Below are positions 55,167 through 63,838 of a stretch of DNA of 64,000 nucleotides, piece by piece. The position numbers and the translations under genes were made by a program. Each line of letters begins with the position of its first letter. Position 1 is the stretch's first letter. The stretch is from the NCBI GenBank assembly GCA_018268715.1, contig JAFDVZ010000025.1, positions 43,682 through 107,681 of the forward strand, written 5' to 3'. A model generated the notes under the pieces. That model was not told the origin of the DNA. It was given only the letters and a program-made list of their open reading frames with translations, and did not search any database. Source of the stretch: Acidobacteriota bacterium. GTDB lineage: Bacteria; Acidobacteriota; Terriglobia; Bryobacterales; Bryobacteraceae.

Positions 55167-56087
55167 CTACCGCCGCTCGGCGTTCCAGATGAAATCGGCG
55201 ATGCGGGTGGCCAGGGGAGCGCGCAAACCGGGCGGAAGATCGTGGCCCATGCCCTCGATCAGCACGAGTTCCGCTCCGGGAATGGCTTGGGCCACCGCGC
55301 GGCCGCCGCTGGCGTCGCACATACGGTCGGCCAGGCCGTGGATCACCAGGGCCGGAATTTCGAGCTGGCGAAGGCGCCCGGTTCGATCACCCGATGCGAC
55401 CGTCGCGACGGCTTGGCGGGCCAGCCCCACCGAATCGTAGCCGCGTTCGTAGACGCGCGCGGCCCGGGCCGAGATTTCGGCTTCATCTCCCGGATATCCC
55501 GGAGAGCCGATCAGGCGTGCGGAGGCGCACATCCGCTCGACGAACTCGTCGCGGGTGGTGGGCGCCGGCCCGCTGAACAGCTCACGCAACACGTCGGGCG
55601 AGGGCTGGCCAACCGATGCCGCGCCGGTGGTGGACATGATTGACGTCACAGAGCGGAGGCGGCCGGGGTGTTCGATGGCGGCCGTCTGGGCGATGGCGCC
55701 ACCCATCGACGCGCCCACTACATGCGCGGCGGCGATGTCGAGCGCGTCGAGCAGGCCCACGGCGTCGGCTGCCATGTCGGAGAGTGTGTAGGAGGCCGAC
55801 GACAGATCGCCCGAGAGCGCGGCGGGCAGGTTCGGAGGCGGAGCGCCGGCCATGCGCGCGGAATGGCCGGCGTCACGGTTGTCGAAGCGGATGACCTGCA
55901 GGTCCCGCTTCACCAGAGCGTGGCAGAACGGGTCCGGCCAATGAATCAGCTGAGCTCCGAGTCCCATGATCAGCAGCACGGGCGGCGCGGCGGGGTCCCC
56001 CAACCGTTGGTAGGCGATCTCGATCCCGGCGGGCCCCACGTGGGCCCTTCTCTCGTCCAGGACGGCAGTGTCCGCGGCATTTGACAT
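55167..56087 (-). CDS. Alpha/beta-hydrolase family protein
   Basis: A 306-residue hydrolase. The oxyanion segment LLIMGLGAQLIHW, nucleophile elbow GASMGGA, aspartate in VIHGLADRMCD and histidine in GMGHDLPPG form a full triad. FDNRDAGHSARM is a common motif of the subfamily that includes haloalkane-dehalogenase-like and aclacinomycin-methylesterase (RdmC)-like enzymes. The substrate is unknown. It converges with the HU gene. Confidence 0.9.
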   Translation of the reverse strand: MSNAADTAVLDERRAHVGPAGIEIAYQRLGDPAAPPVLLIMGLGAQLIHWPDPFCHALVKRDLQVIRFDNRDAGHSARMAGAPPPNLPAALSGDLSSASYTLSDMAADAVGLLDALDIAAAHVVGASMGGAIAQTAAIEHPGRLRSVTSIMSTTGAASVGQPSPDVLRELFSGPAPTTRDEFVERMCASARLIGSPGYPGDEAEISARAARVYERGYDSVGLARQAVATVASGDRTGRLRQLEIPALVIHGLADRMCDASGGRAVAQAIPGAELVLIEGMGHDLPPGLRAPLATRIADFIWNAERR

Positions 56088-56159
56088 ACTGCGATACTAA
56101 CCGGGATCCTGGCTGGGATCTAGTCTTGTTTTCAACGGATTAGAGCTGGTATTCTAAAA

Positions 56160-56182
56160 ACGGAGGGGATCATCCCCTCCGT
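56160..56182 (-). terminator. Rho-independent terminator after the small secreted protein gene
   Basis: A 10-bp stem, ACGGAGGGGA / TCCCCTCCGT, with a 3-base loop. On the minus strand it is followed by TTTTTAG. It lies 21 bases after the stop at 56204. Confidence 0.9.
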
Positions 56183-56203
56183 AAAATCGCACCTCGGGCG
56201 GCC

Positions 56204-56674
56204 CTAGCGGCCGTGGGCCTTCCAGACGCAATCCTCCACTTTCTGGAAGACCGTCTCCATCGACACGTTCCCGATCGGCCAGACGAAGTGCGCGGGGCCC
56301 ACGTCGACGGCGATCTGCCGCTTGATCTTCATCAACGCATCCACCGCTCCGTTGTCGAGCTTGGCGGAGGTGCGTTCTCCGGTGATCCGGGCTTCGAGGG
56401 TCCGCGCGCCCGCCCGGCCGAGATTGAGGCTCAACATCACCGGCGCGCGGCTGCCCGGCGGCGTCGGGACGCTGATGAAATAGTCGTGATCCTTGTTCCA
56501 GGCGATCCGGAGCATGCTCTTGCCCGGCTGCAACGTGGCTGCGCACCGGTTGAATACTCCCTTATCGCTGATCTTGTGAATGATGAAGGGACCGACCTCC
56601 CCCACCTTCGAATCCTGAGCCATCGCGGGCGTTGCAACGAACGCCGCCAACGCCCCGAACAAAGCCAGCCGCAT
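56204..56674 (-). CDS. Small exported protein of unknown function
   Basis: A 156-residue protein with a signal peptide (MRLALFGALAAFVATPAMAQ). Two cysteines (FNRCAATL, VEDCVWKA) may form a disulphide. The domain (MLRIAWNKDHDYFISVPTPP, ARTLEARITGERTSAKLDNG) resembles no family I can name. The ATG at 56674 was chosen because it begins the signal peptide; the frame runs further upstream. It is followed by a strong terminator. Confidence 0.75.
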   Translation of the reverse strand: MRLALFGALAAFVATPAMAQDSKVGEVGPFIIHKISDKGVFNRCAATLQPGKSMLRIAWNKDHDYFISVPTPPGSRAPVMLSLNLGRAGARTLEARITGERTSAKLDNGAVDALMKIKRQIAVDVGPAHFVWPIGNVSMETVFQKVEDCVWKAHGR

Positions 56675-56905
56675 TGCCGCCGAAGCGGGCGAAGACGGCG
56701 AAAAACGTCCAATTACCACTGAATCCGTGCTCCTGTTTGGCGTCCGGACGGCGGCGTACGTGGGCTCCGGTCGGGACAAGATTTCGTAATCCGGCGGAAA
56801 CTTGACGCCGTTCATTCAATGGTCCTCAACCGGCGAGCGGAGGGTCAATATCTCCGCGGGCCTAAGCTCCGGCGGCTACAGGGTCGGAAATACGGCCGTC
56901 CGGCC

Positions 56906-58075
56906 TCAGGCGAGCGGCAGGTCGTACTCGCCCAGTTGGAGCGGGTAGCGGCCGTATTCGCGCACCAGCTTCACTACGTAGTCGTAGTTTTCGCCCGATA
57001 CGTTGCCCGGCACCGAGTGGTCGGATTGGAAGATGAATCCGCCGCCCTTGGCCGCATTCAACTTGCGGAGCACGGCCGCCTTCAACTCCGCCTTGCCGCC
57101 CGAGGCCCACACCTGGACGTCCATGTTGCCGCAGAATCCGATGCGATGGCCGAAGCGGGCGCGCAGGTCGACGACGTCGAGCCCCGCCTTGGCCTCCAGC
57201 GGATTGTAGGCGTCCACGCCGATCTCGATGAAGTCCTCGAAGATGCGGCTCACGTTGCCGCAGCCGTGATAGATCACCGGCAGGCCGTGGGCGTGGCACT
57301 CCTCGATCATCGCCTTCACGCCGGGTTTGAAGCACCGGCGCCAGAAGGCCGGCGAGAACAGCATCCCCTTCTTGTACGCGACGTCGCCCCAGATCACCAT
57401 GCCGTCCAGCCGGCCGGCGGCGTGGCGGATCTGCGCGCGCACCAGGTCCAGGTTGTACCGATGCAGCCGCTCGACGAACCGCTCGATCCGGTCGGGGAAT
57501 TCGCCCATCCACAGCATCACGTTCTCCGTGCCGATGATGCGCCAGATCATCTCGTGCGCTTCGCATACGGAGCCGAACACGGGGAAGTCCTCCCAGACGG
57601 CGTCCAGGCGATCCACCCAGGGCGCCGTGTCGCGCGCGAAGCCGTCGCCCACGCCGTTGATCTGGTCGTCGCCACGCCCCAGGTAGCGACGTTCGTCCCA
57701 CGGATCGTCGAACTGGAACGCGTCCAGCTTTTCGGGCGTGTCGGTGGCGAAGGAGAGGAAGGCGGGCATGGCCTGGTCGAACTTCTTACGGATCACGGCG
57801 CCGAAGCCGGTGCGGACGGTCACCTCATGTTCGTCGTCGCGCAGGATCTCGAACGGCTGGATGTGGGGGTCCATGTTGGGGCTCACCACCTGCCAGTCGA
57901 GATCGTAGTAGCGGTACGGATCGGCGTCCGGCGGAAGCCCCAGTTCCTCGCGCCAGCGCTTCAGGAAGCTGCCCCAGAAGAAATCGCTGATGGGGACGCG
58001 GTCCGGCTCCTGGTGGGACAGGGCCTTCTGCATGCGGTCGAGTTTCGCGAGACAGTGGGCGGTGCGTGCGGCCAT
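56906..58075 (-). CDS. Uroporphyrinogen-decarboxylase-like (URO-D/MtaA superfamily) protein
   Basis: A 389-residue (beta/alpha)8 protein of the URO-D/corrinoid methyltransferase superfamily. QKALSHQEPDRVPISDFFWG opens the domain, and the C-terminal half has PVIYHGCGNVSRIFEDFIEIG, AYNPLEAKAGLD, GFCGNMDVQVW and FIFQSDHSVPGN. The HGCG motif fits the zinc/thiol site of MtaA-like methyltransferases rather than the heme enzyme. It starts 3 bases after the GH38-like gene. In Solibacter-like genomes such genes often sit beside sugar catabolism genes, with unknown function. Confidence 0.85.
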   Translation of the reverse strand: MAARTAHCLAKLDRMQKALSHQEPDRVPISDFFWGSFLKRWREELGLPPDADPYRYYDLDWQVVSPNMDPHIQPFEILRDDEHEVTVRTGFGAVIRKKFDQAMPAFLSFATDTPEKLDAFQFDDPWDERRYLGRGDDQINGVGDGFARDTAPWVDRLDAVWEDFPVFGSVCEAHEMIWRIIGTENVMLWMGEFPDRIERFVERLHRYNLDLVRAQIRHAAGRLDGMVIWGDVAYKKGMLFSPAFWRRCFKPGVKAMIEECHAHGLPVIYHGCGNVSRIFEDFIEIGVDAYNPLEAKAGLDVVDLRARFGHRIGFCGNMDVQVWASGGKAELKAAVLRKLNAAKGGGFIFQSDHSVPGNVSGENYDYVVKLVREYGRYPLQLGEYDLPLA

Positions 58076-58078
58076 GGG

Positions 58079-60664
58079 CTAAGCTCCTCGGGGCGGATGG
58101 CCCTTTTCGTCCGAATACTCGTGCAGCGCGGCGAGCTTGTTGGGCGGAACCGTCAGGTCCCACTCGGTGAGCGGTTGCGGTTCGGCGACGCTCGTCGAAG
58201 TGCGGAAGCGGAGCGTCACGATCTGCTGCGGCCGCACGGGGAACACGTAGCGCGGCCCTTTCGGGAGGGGCTTCGCGGCGTCGCCCACCAGGTTCGTGAG
58301 GGCCGCCGAATGGTGCGGCAAAAGCAGCGTGACCTCGGCCTGTCCGGCCGCGCCCAGGCATTCGGCGAGCCGCACCTCGATCGAGTCTCCCGCGCGGCGC
58401 ATGGATTCCACGATCACGTTATCCGATGTGGTGAGGAACGGCTTCGCGGCGGTCGCCAGGCGTTTGGGCGCGACGATGGCGGGCGAGTTGTACTCAAACG
58501 CCATGTGCGGAATGCGAGCCTGCTCCCAGGCGCCCGTGTGAAACACCGCGGCGTATTCGAGCACGTGCTTACCCTTGCCGCTGAGCCAGGCGTTCGGATA
58601 GCCGTAATACTTGTCGGTGGCGTTGTACAGATAAATGATGGGCGTGTCGCCGTTGATCTCGCGACCCGTTACGCCGCGGTCGAGGATCGCCATGCCCGCG
58701 CCATCCACCGCGTAATGGGACCATCGAACAGCCGGCGTGATGCCCCTGGTCCAGCCGTGCAGGTCCGGGTTCGGCTTCGACCCGGCGCCGTGCGAGAAGC
58801 CGTAGGGGACGCCCCGGCGTACTTCATTCACGGGCCCGGCCAGTGGGAACTCGGCGACGACCACGGTCAGGTTGGGCAGGTCGTTCAGCTCGGTTTCGAA
58901 GTCGATGCGCGGGTGATGTCGATAGAAGCGCAGGGTGCGCCGCGCCGTCGCGCCCATGAACTCGCCCTCCACGTGGACCATGGTCGCCACCTCGCCGCGT
59001 GCGACGCGGATCGTGTGGACGTGGGCGCTCGACGAATCGAGACGATTGCGCTCGGGGCGGTCCAGCGTGAAGTCGCCCGGATCGCCGCGTTGCGTCTTGG
59101 GGCGCTCGGCCACCAACGTATTGGCCGGGCCGGAGAGCATCTCCCGCCCGCCGGGCTTCAGCCGCAGGCTCGCGATGGCGCCGGTCTTGGGGTCGATGCG
59201 GACGGTGTAATGCTCGGTCTCGATCGCGTCGGGCAGGGCTATGTCGACGGCTCGCGGGGCCGGCTTCGACGCGCTGCGGAAGGACGCGATCGAGCACGGA
59301 TGCAGTTCCGGCGTGCACAACGTGGCCCCGTCGTCGAGAGCCTGCGCGGGCCACCCCTCGATGGTCTGGCCAGCGGGCAGGACCATCGGATCGGACCGCT
59401 TCCAGTTCAGCGGATTGTACAGGCCGACGCCGTCTCCCGCCTTGAGCAGCGCCTCGCCCGACGCGGCCGCGAGCGTCCTGGCGCGATCTTCAATCCAGGT
59501 GAGACGATCCTTCACGTCCCACGACGTCTCATGCTCGAAGACCATGCCGCCGGCCGATCCCCACAGCGTGTTGCGATCCATGCTGAGGAAGGTGAGCAGC
59601 CAGCAACGATACAGGTCCTCGGCCGGGTATCGCGCCGCGGTTTGAAGACTGGCCGCCGTGGCGAGCATCTCCGCCGCCGCGAGCGCATGTTCATTGCGCC
59701 GGAACCATGACTTCACGCGCGGGCATTCGATCCAGAATGAATTGAAGTCGTACGCCGTGCCGCCGCGCATCGTGGGGATCCGGAGGCGGCCGGACGCCGC
59801 CAACGGCGCGACCTCGTCGAAGTATTGGGAAAGCGTCGCGAAGCGGATCTCGGGCCGGCCGTCGCGATTCCACGCATTCAGGAACTCGCGCGGATTCTCC
59901 TTGCGCCTGGGCGCGAGCGCATAATCGCCGCTGCCGGCCAGGATCAACACCGGCGCGCCTTCGGGCGTGATCTTCCGCTTGTCGTCGATGTGCCGGGCGA
60001 TGTCGTCAAACTGCTTCGGCGTGAGCGGATCGGCGGCGGCCATCAGGAACCCCAGTTCGCTGTAATGGCCCGGCGACAGCGCCAGGATCCGCGTGCCGTC
60101 CGGCGACTCGGCCCAGTGGACGCTCTTGCCGGTGGGGTTCTTGCGCGTGTAGACCATCGCCTCCAGGCCGAGCCCGGCGGCGATCTGCGCCATCTGGTCG
60201 TGCGTGCCGCATACGTCGATGGTCCAGGCGAATCGCGGCTTCACGCCGAGCATCCCGCGCTGCCACCGGAGCCCCTCGACGCCCAGCCGCACCAGCGCCT
60301 CGCCGCCCGACAGGTTCACGGTGGACTCGAGAAAGAACGCGTTGACGGCCTCCGCGCGGCCCTCGCGAATGCGCCGCTTCAGTTCCTCGAAACGGTCCGG
60401 CTGGAAGTTCCGGATGGCGATCAGGTTGTTCACTTCGGAGATGGCGAAGGCGTAGGAGGGATCGTCGCGGACGCGGTCCAGGTGGTCCAGGTAGCTGTTG
60501 GCGCAGTAGACGCGTTCCTTCGAGAAGTTGGTCAGCCAGCCGCAACTGGCGGGGTGGAAGTTGGGGACGATGTAGACGCGCCTGGCGGCGTTCTGGGCAG
60601 AGGCGCACAGGGCGGCCGGGAGCGCCAGAAACTCCCGCCGCCGGATCCGCGGGTTTCGAGGCAT
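58079..60664 (-). CDS. GH38-like alpha-mannosidase homologue with Tat-like signal
   Basis: An exported 861-residue protein with a twin-arginine-like signal (RIRRREFLALPAALCASA). It has the GH38 layout: catalytic barrel with the nucleophile WTIDVCGTHDQM (about 150), a helical middle domain (NEHALAAAEMLATAASL, CWLLTFLSMDRNTLWGSAGG), and C-terminal beta domains. The N-terminal zinc motif differs: family members have H-x-D-x-G-W, here NFHPASCGW without the aspartate, so metal binding may be weak or rearranged. Substrate unknown. It forms a two-gene unit with the URO-D-like gene. Confidence 0.82.
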   Translation of the reverse strand: MPRNPRIRRREFLALPAALCASAQNAARRVYIVPNFHPASCGWLTNFSKERVYCANSYLDHLDRVRDDPSYAFAISEVNNLIAIRNFQPDRFEELKRRIREGRAEAVNAFFLESTVNLSGGEALVRLGVEGLRWQRGMLGVKPRFAWTIDVCGTHDQMAQIAAGLGLEAMVYTRKNPTGKSVHWAESPDGTRILALSPGHYSELGFLMAAADPLTPKQFDDIARHIDDKRKITPEGAPVLILAGSGDYALAPRRKENPREFLNAWNRDGRPEIRFATLSQYFDEVAPLAASGRLRIPTMRGGTAYDFNSFWIECPRVKSWFRRNEHALAAAEMLATAASLQTAARYPAEDLYRCWLLTFLSMDRNTLWGSAGGMVFEHETSWDVKDRLTWIEDRARTLAAASGEALLKAGDGVGLYNPLNWKRSDPMVLPAGQTIEGWPAQALDDGATLCTPELHPCSIASFRSASKPAPRAVDIALPDAIETEHYTVRIDPKTGAIASLRLKPGGREMLSGPANTLVAERPKTQRGDPGDFTLDRPERNRLDSSSAHVHTIRVARGEVATMVHVEGEFMGATARRTLRFYRHHPRIDFETELNDLPNLTVVVAEFPLAGPVNEVRRGVPYGFSHGAGSKPNPDLHGWTRGITPAVRWSHYAVDGAGMAILDRGVTGREINGDTPIIYLYNATDKYYGYPNAWLSGKGKHVLEYAAVFHTGAWEQARIPHMAFEYNSPAIVAPKRLATAAKPFLTTSDNVIVESMRRAGDSIEVRLAECLGAAGQAEVTLLLPHHSAALTNLVGDAAKPLPKGPRYVFPVRPQQIVTLRFRTSTSVAEPQPLTEWDLTVPPNKLAALHEYSDEKGHPPRGA

Positions 60665-60809
60665 GGGGGTCCTTCAAAGTGGAGGATTCAGGTCTTGAAC
60701 TCCGTAACGTATTGTATACTCGCGGCCGGATGACTGTCGCGAATCGCCCAGACTAAACCCGCAGGCCGAGCCGTTTCTATAGAGGCGGCTTGAAGATCGG
60801 TGAAATCGG

Positions 60810-61361
60810 ATGTCAATAATCGAAGATCGGATCCTGGTCTGGCGCTTGAACGCCGGCGATTCGGGCGCCATGCGCCGGATCTACGAGAAACACCGGACCT
60901 GCCTGATGCGAGTGGCCTCAGCGCTGCTGAATGACCGCAGCCAGGTGGAGGACGTCCTGCACGACGTCATCGTGGGTTTCGCGGAAACGGCGGGCCGTTT
61001 CGAACTGAAGGGGAGCCTGCGGGCGTTCCTATCCATATGTGTCGCTAACCGCGCCCGGGACGTGAACCGTTCGGTCCGCCGTCGCGGCGCGGAATGCGTC
61101 GAAGAGGCCGGATTGGCGTCCCGTCAGGCGGGCCCCGAGGCGGAGACCATGCGCCTCGAACTCGCCACGATCATTGAGGACGCGATGGCGCAGCTCCCCG
61201 GCGAGCAGCGGGAAGTCGTCGTCCTGCATCTGGTGGGCGAGTTGCCGTTCCGCCAGATCGCCCGGCTCCGGGATATCTCGATCAACACCGCCATGAGCCG
61301 TTACCGTTACGGCTTGGAGAAGATCCGCACCGCACTGGAAGGAGTTGGCTGTCATGCATGA
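60810..61361 (+). CDS. ECF-type RNA polymerase sigma factor
   Basis: A 183-residue sigma factor. Region 2 is seen as DVLHDVIVGFAETAGRFELK and SLRAFLSICVANRARDVNR, and region 4 as AQLPGEQREVVVLHLVGELPF plus RQIARLRDISINTAMSRYRY. The start gives a typical N-terminus (MSIIEDRILVWRLNAGDSGA). The stop overlaps the start of a single-span protein gene, its probable anti-sigma factor. Confidence 0.93.
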   Translation: MSIIEDRILVWRLNAGDSGAMRRIYEKHRTCLMRVASALLNDRSQVEDVLHDVIVGFAETAGRFELKGSLRAFLSICVANRARDVNRSVRRRGAECVEEAGLASRQAGPEAETMRLELATIIEDAMAQLPGEQREVVVLHLVGELPFRQIARLRDISINTAMSRYRYGLEKIRTALEGVGCHA

Positions 61362-62571
61362 ACTCAGCGAGATGGAACGCACTGTGAAGAATGGCCTGCT
61401 GCAACTGGAGGCGCCTTGGGACGCCGCCGCCGACGCCCGTGTGCTGGACGCCGCGCTGGCAGCCGTGAGAGTGGCGAAGCCGCGGCCGGCGCTTCGATCC
61501 GGAATCGCCAGGTGGGCGGCGGCGGCCGCCTGCGCCGTTGTGCTGGTGGTGGCCATCGCCCACCGGACGGCCCGCCCGGTTTGGGCCCTGGAGCCGGTGA
61601 TTGAGGCGATGGGGAAGTACAAAGCCTGCAATCTGACCATGATCGACCAGACCGGCGTGGCCTACGACCTGTGGGCGAAGGCGGAGCCCTCGGGCGAGCT
61701 CTCCAGCGAACTCACCATGCGGGGCGGCAACGGCTCGGCGATCTGGGTCCGGGAAGGCCGGACCTATTATTACGACCCGCGGTCCAGCACCGTAGAGGTC
61801 GACGACGCCAAGACCGCCGGCTTCTCCCCCTGGCTCGGACCCGAGTTGATGAAGATGATCGCCAAAGCCAACGACGCCCGGACGGCCTACGCCACGGATC
61901 CCGCCACGGGCCGCGATCTCGTCGTGATGACGGGGAACCTGGCCACTGCGGCTGGCCCCATTTCCTGGTCTATTGAATTCGACAAGGAGTCCAAACTGCC
62001 CGTCGCGTTCAAGCAATGGGCCAACCTGAAGCGAAGCGGCGCCCCGGCCCTCTCGATCCTCCGAATCGTTTACTACCAGGAGGCGCCGAAGGGCGCGCTG
62101 ACGGTGGACGTGCCCGCGAATGCGATCTACGTCCCGAAGCCCATCATTCTCCCGGAGGCGAATCTCGCCCTGCTGGACCGCAATCCGAATCAGGGCGTCC
62201 CGGCGGACGGTTTGACGCGCGAGCAGGCTGCCCGCGAGATTCTGGAACGGGTCTACCGGGCGGCGATCGAGGGCGATCTGCCGGCCATCCGGCGGCTGTG
62301 TCCGTTGACCGCAAGCTGGAGCGACGAGCTGCTGCGGATGGTCATCCTGCACGAGGAGGAAGGCAAACGCGTCGCCGCGGTGGTCAGTATTGGGGCCATC
62401 GTGCGGGAAGGCTCGAACCGCCTGGGGACATTCGTTGTGGCGCCCGTCCGCCTGCGGTCCCGGGACGGCCGGCTTTGGGATGAGAAGCAGATCGTGCAGT
62501 TCCGCAGCACCGGCGGCCGGGAATCATGCGTGGTCTACGGTCCCTATGGGATGCTCTCGGAGGTGAAGTAG
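61354..62571 (+). CDS. Putative anti-sigma factor / outer-domain single-span membrane protein
   Basis: A 405-residue protein. The ATG at 61354 has GGAAGGAG upstream and overlaps the sigma gene by 8 bp. A short N-terminal cytoplasmic part (about 1-50) would bind the sigma factor; one helix follows (AAAACAVVLVVAIAHR), then a large periplasmic region (GRTYYYDPRSSTVEVDD and ADGLTREQAAREILERVYRA). The first half resembles LolA/sigma-regulatory beta domains by general pattern only. No zinc-anti-sigma HxxxC motif is seen. Confidence 0.75.
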   Translation: MHELSEMERTVKNGLLQLEAPWDAAADARVLDAALAAVRVAKPRPALRSGIARWAAAAACAVVLVVAIAHRTARPVWALEPVIEAMGKYKACNLTMIDQTGVAYDLWAKAEPSGELSSELTMRGGNGSAIWVREGRTYYYDPRSSTVEVDDAKTAGFSPWLGPELMKMIAKANDARTAYATDPATGRDLVVMTGNLATAAGPISWSIEFDKESKLPVAFKQWANLKRSGAPALSILRIVYYQEAPKGALTVDVPANAIYVPKPIILPEANLALLDRNPNQGVPADGLTREQAAREILERVYRAAIEGDLPAIRRLCPLTASWSDELLRMVILHEEEGKRVAAVVSIGAIVREGSNRLGTFVVAPVRLRSRDGRLWDEKQIVQFRSTGGRESCVVYGPYGMLSEVK

Positions 62572-62731
62572 ACCGTGGGTGGCGGCGCCATCGCCGGACA
62601 GCCGGAGATGCAACCCCGCCCCACCCGTCCCCGAATCGCGTAATAATAGGAAAAGCACCCGCCGACCGCCGGAATAGCGGCCATTCAGCCGCTTGTCCCC
62701 CGGTCTGTGCCCACCGAAGGCGTGGTGTGAA

Positions 62732-62761
62732 TTGACACAGCCTTCGACGGGCCGCTACTAT
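62732..62761 (+). promoter_or_regulatory. Sigma-70 promoter of rplM-rpsI
   Basis: A perfect -35 TTGACA (62732-62737) and a -10 TACTAT (62756-62761) are 18 bases apart, 39 bases before the rplM ATG. This is the best housekeeping promoter in the window and fits a strongly expressed ribosomal-protein operon. Confidence 0.8.
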
Positions 62762-62800
62762 GGTGTTACTGCAAGTCTCGAACGGAGAAGGTCTGTCTTG

Positions 62801-63229
62801 ATGAAAACCGAAATTCCGTCCATGAACGGGTTTGTGCGTCAGTGGCACGTGATCGATGCCGAAGGCGCCGTACTCGGCCGGGTGGCCAGTAAAGCGGCCA
62901 TGCTGCTGATGGGCAAAACCAAGCCCACTTATACTCCGTTCCTGGACACTGGCGATCACGTGATCGTGATCAACGCAGCGAAAGTCCGGCTCACGGGCCG
63001 GAAAGAAGAACAAAAAATGTATCGCCGCCACTCCGGCTATCCGGGCGGATTGACGGAAGTTGAAGCCCGCAAGATGCGCGCGACCCGTCCCGCCAAGATG
63101 ATCGAAGACGCGATCTCCGGGATGTTGCCGAAGACCAAGCTGGGCAAGCAGATGTATCGCAAGCTGAAGGTCTATTCCGGCGATAAGCATCCGCACCAGG
63201 CGCAGAAACCGGTCGCGCTGGCGGTCTAG
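62801..63229 (+). CDS. rplM: 50S ribosomal protein L13
   Basis: A large-subunit protein of 142 residues that binds 23S rRNA early in assembly. [48 protein letters not shown] and the ending [17 protein letters not shown] are the usual L13 blocks. The ATG at 62801 is about 40 bases downstream of a strong promoter. It is followed by rpsI in the usual order. The stop lies within a 16-bp direct repeat. Confidence 0.97.
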   Translation: MKTEIPSMNGFVRQWHVIDAEGAVLGRVASKAAMLLMGKTKPTYTPFLDTGDHVIVINAAKVRLTGRKEEQKMYRRHSGYPGGLTEVEARKMRATRPAKMIEDAISGMLPKTKLGKQMYRKLKVYSGDKHPHQAQKPVALAV

Positions 63230-63251
63230 TAAGCTTGGCGGTCTAGTAAGC
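63219..63251. repeat. Tandem 16-bp duplication spanning the rplM stop
   Basis: TGGCGGTCTAGTAAGC is present twice, at 63219-63234 and 63236-63251, separated by one T. The first copy holds the real rplM stop (TAG). The second lies in the rplM-rpsI spacer and probably arose by slippage. Confidence 0.9.
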
Positions 63252-63259
63252 GAGGAACA

Positions 63260-63655
63260 GTGGCAGCTTTGGTTCAACATTTGGGAACGGGCCGGCGCAA
63301 GACGTCGGTTGCGCGTATTTTCTTGCGTCCGGGGAAGGGCCAGATCAAAGTCAACGGCCGGACCTTCGAGAACTATTTCATGAACGACGCCGCGCGGTAC
63401 ATCGTGCGCCAGCCCCTGCTGGCCACTGAAACCGCCGACAAGTTCGACGTTTTGATCCTCGCCAGCGGCGGCGGATTGACTGGCCAGGCGGGCGCCGCCC
63501 GTCTGGGCATCGCTCGCGCGCTGATCGAATTCAACTCCGAACTGCGCGGAAAGCTGAAGCAGCTCGGATTTTTGAGCCGGGATTCCCGGCAGCACGAACG
63601 GAAGAAGTACGGACAGAAGGGCGCTCGCCGCCGGTTCCAGTTCTCCAAGCGCTAA
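63260..63655 (+). CDS. rpsI: 30S ribosomal protein S9
   Basis: A small-subunit protein of 131 residues whose C-terminal tail reaches the tRNA in the P site. [26 protein letters not shown]-like [29 protein letters not shown] and the basic ending [17 protein letters not shown] are conserved. It starts with GTG at 63260, with CGAGGAA upstream. Second gene of the rplM-rpsI operon. Confidence 0.97.
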   Translation: MAALVQHLGTGRRKTSVARIFLRPGKGQIKVNGRTFENYFMNDAARYIVRQPLLATETADKFDVLILASGGGLTGQAGAARLGIARALIEFNSELRGKLKQLGFLSRDSRQHERKKYGQKGARRRFQFSKR

Positions 63656-63707
63656 CCCGCTCGGGAACCTCTCCATTCCTCGCTTGCCGTCTTTCCTGGA
63701 ACAGTTT

Positions 63708-63749
63708 GGGTGGTAGCGCTGGCTGCCACCCGGCCATTCCCTGGCCGGG
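63708..63749 (+). promoter_or_regulatory. Two competing hairpins in the rpsB leader
   Basis: Hairpin 1: GGGTGGTAGC (63708-63717) pairs with GCTGCCACCC (63722-63731), with one G-T pair. Hairpin 2: CCCGGCCA (63729-63736) pairs with TGGCCGGG (63742-63749). They share CCC at 63729-63731, so the full stems cannot form together. This resembles a leader that could respond to a protein such as S2; rpsB leaders are autoregulated in several bacteria. No direct evidence here. Confidence 0.4.
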
Positions 63750-63838
63750 AGCCATCTACCTTCCGCACCTGACACCCTCCCCCGGGCAAATCTCGCTTTG
63801 GACCGCCCGCGGGAGTACGAACGATCGAAGGAGGCTTT

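Noticed and set aside
56819..59710. A 963-codon plus-strand frame opposite the URO-D-like and GH38-like genes
   Set aside because: Antisense shadow; no domain pattern, while the minus strand has clear families.
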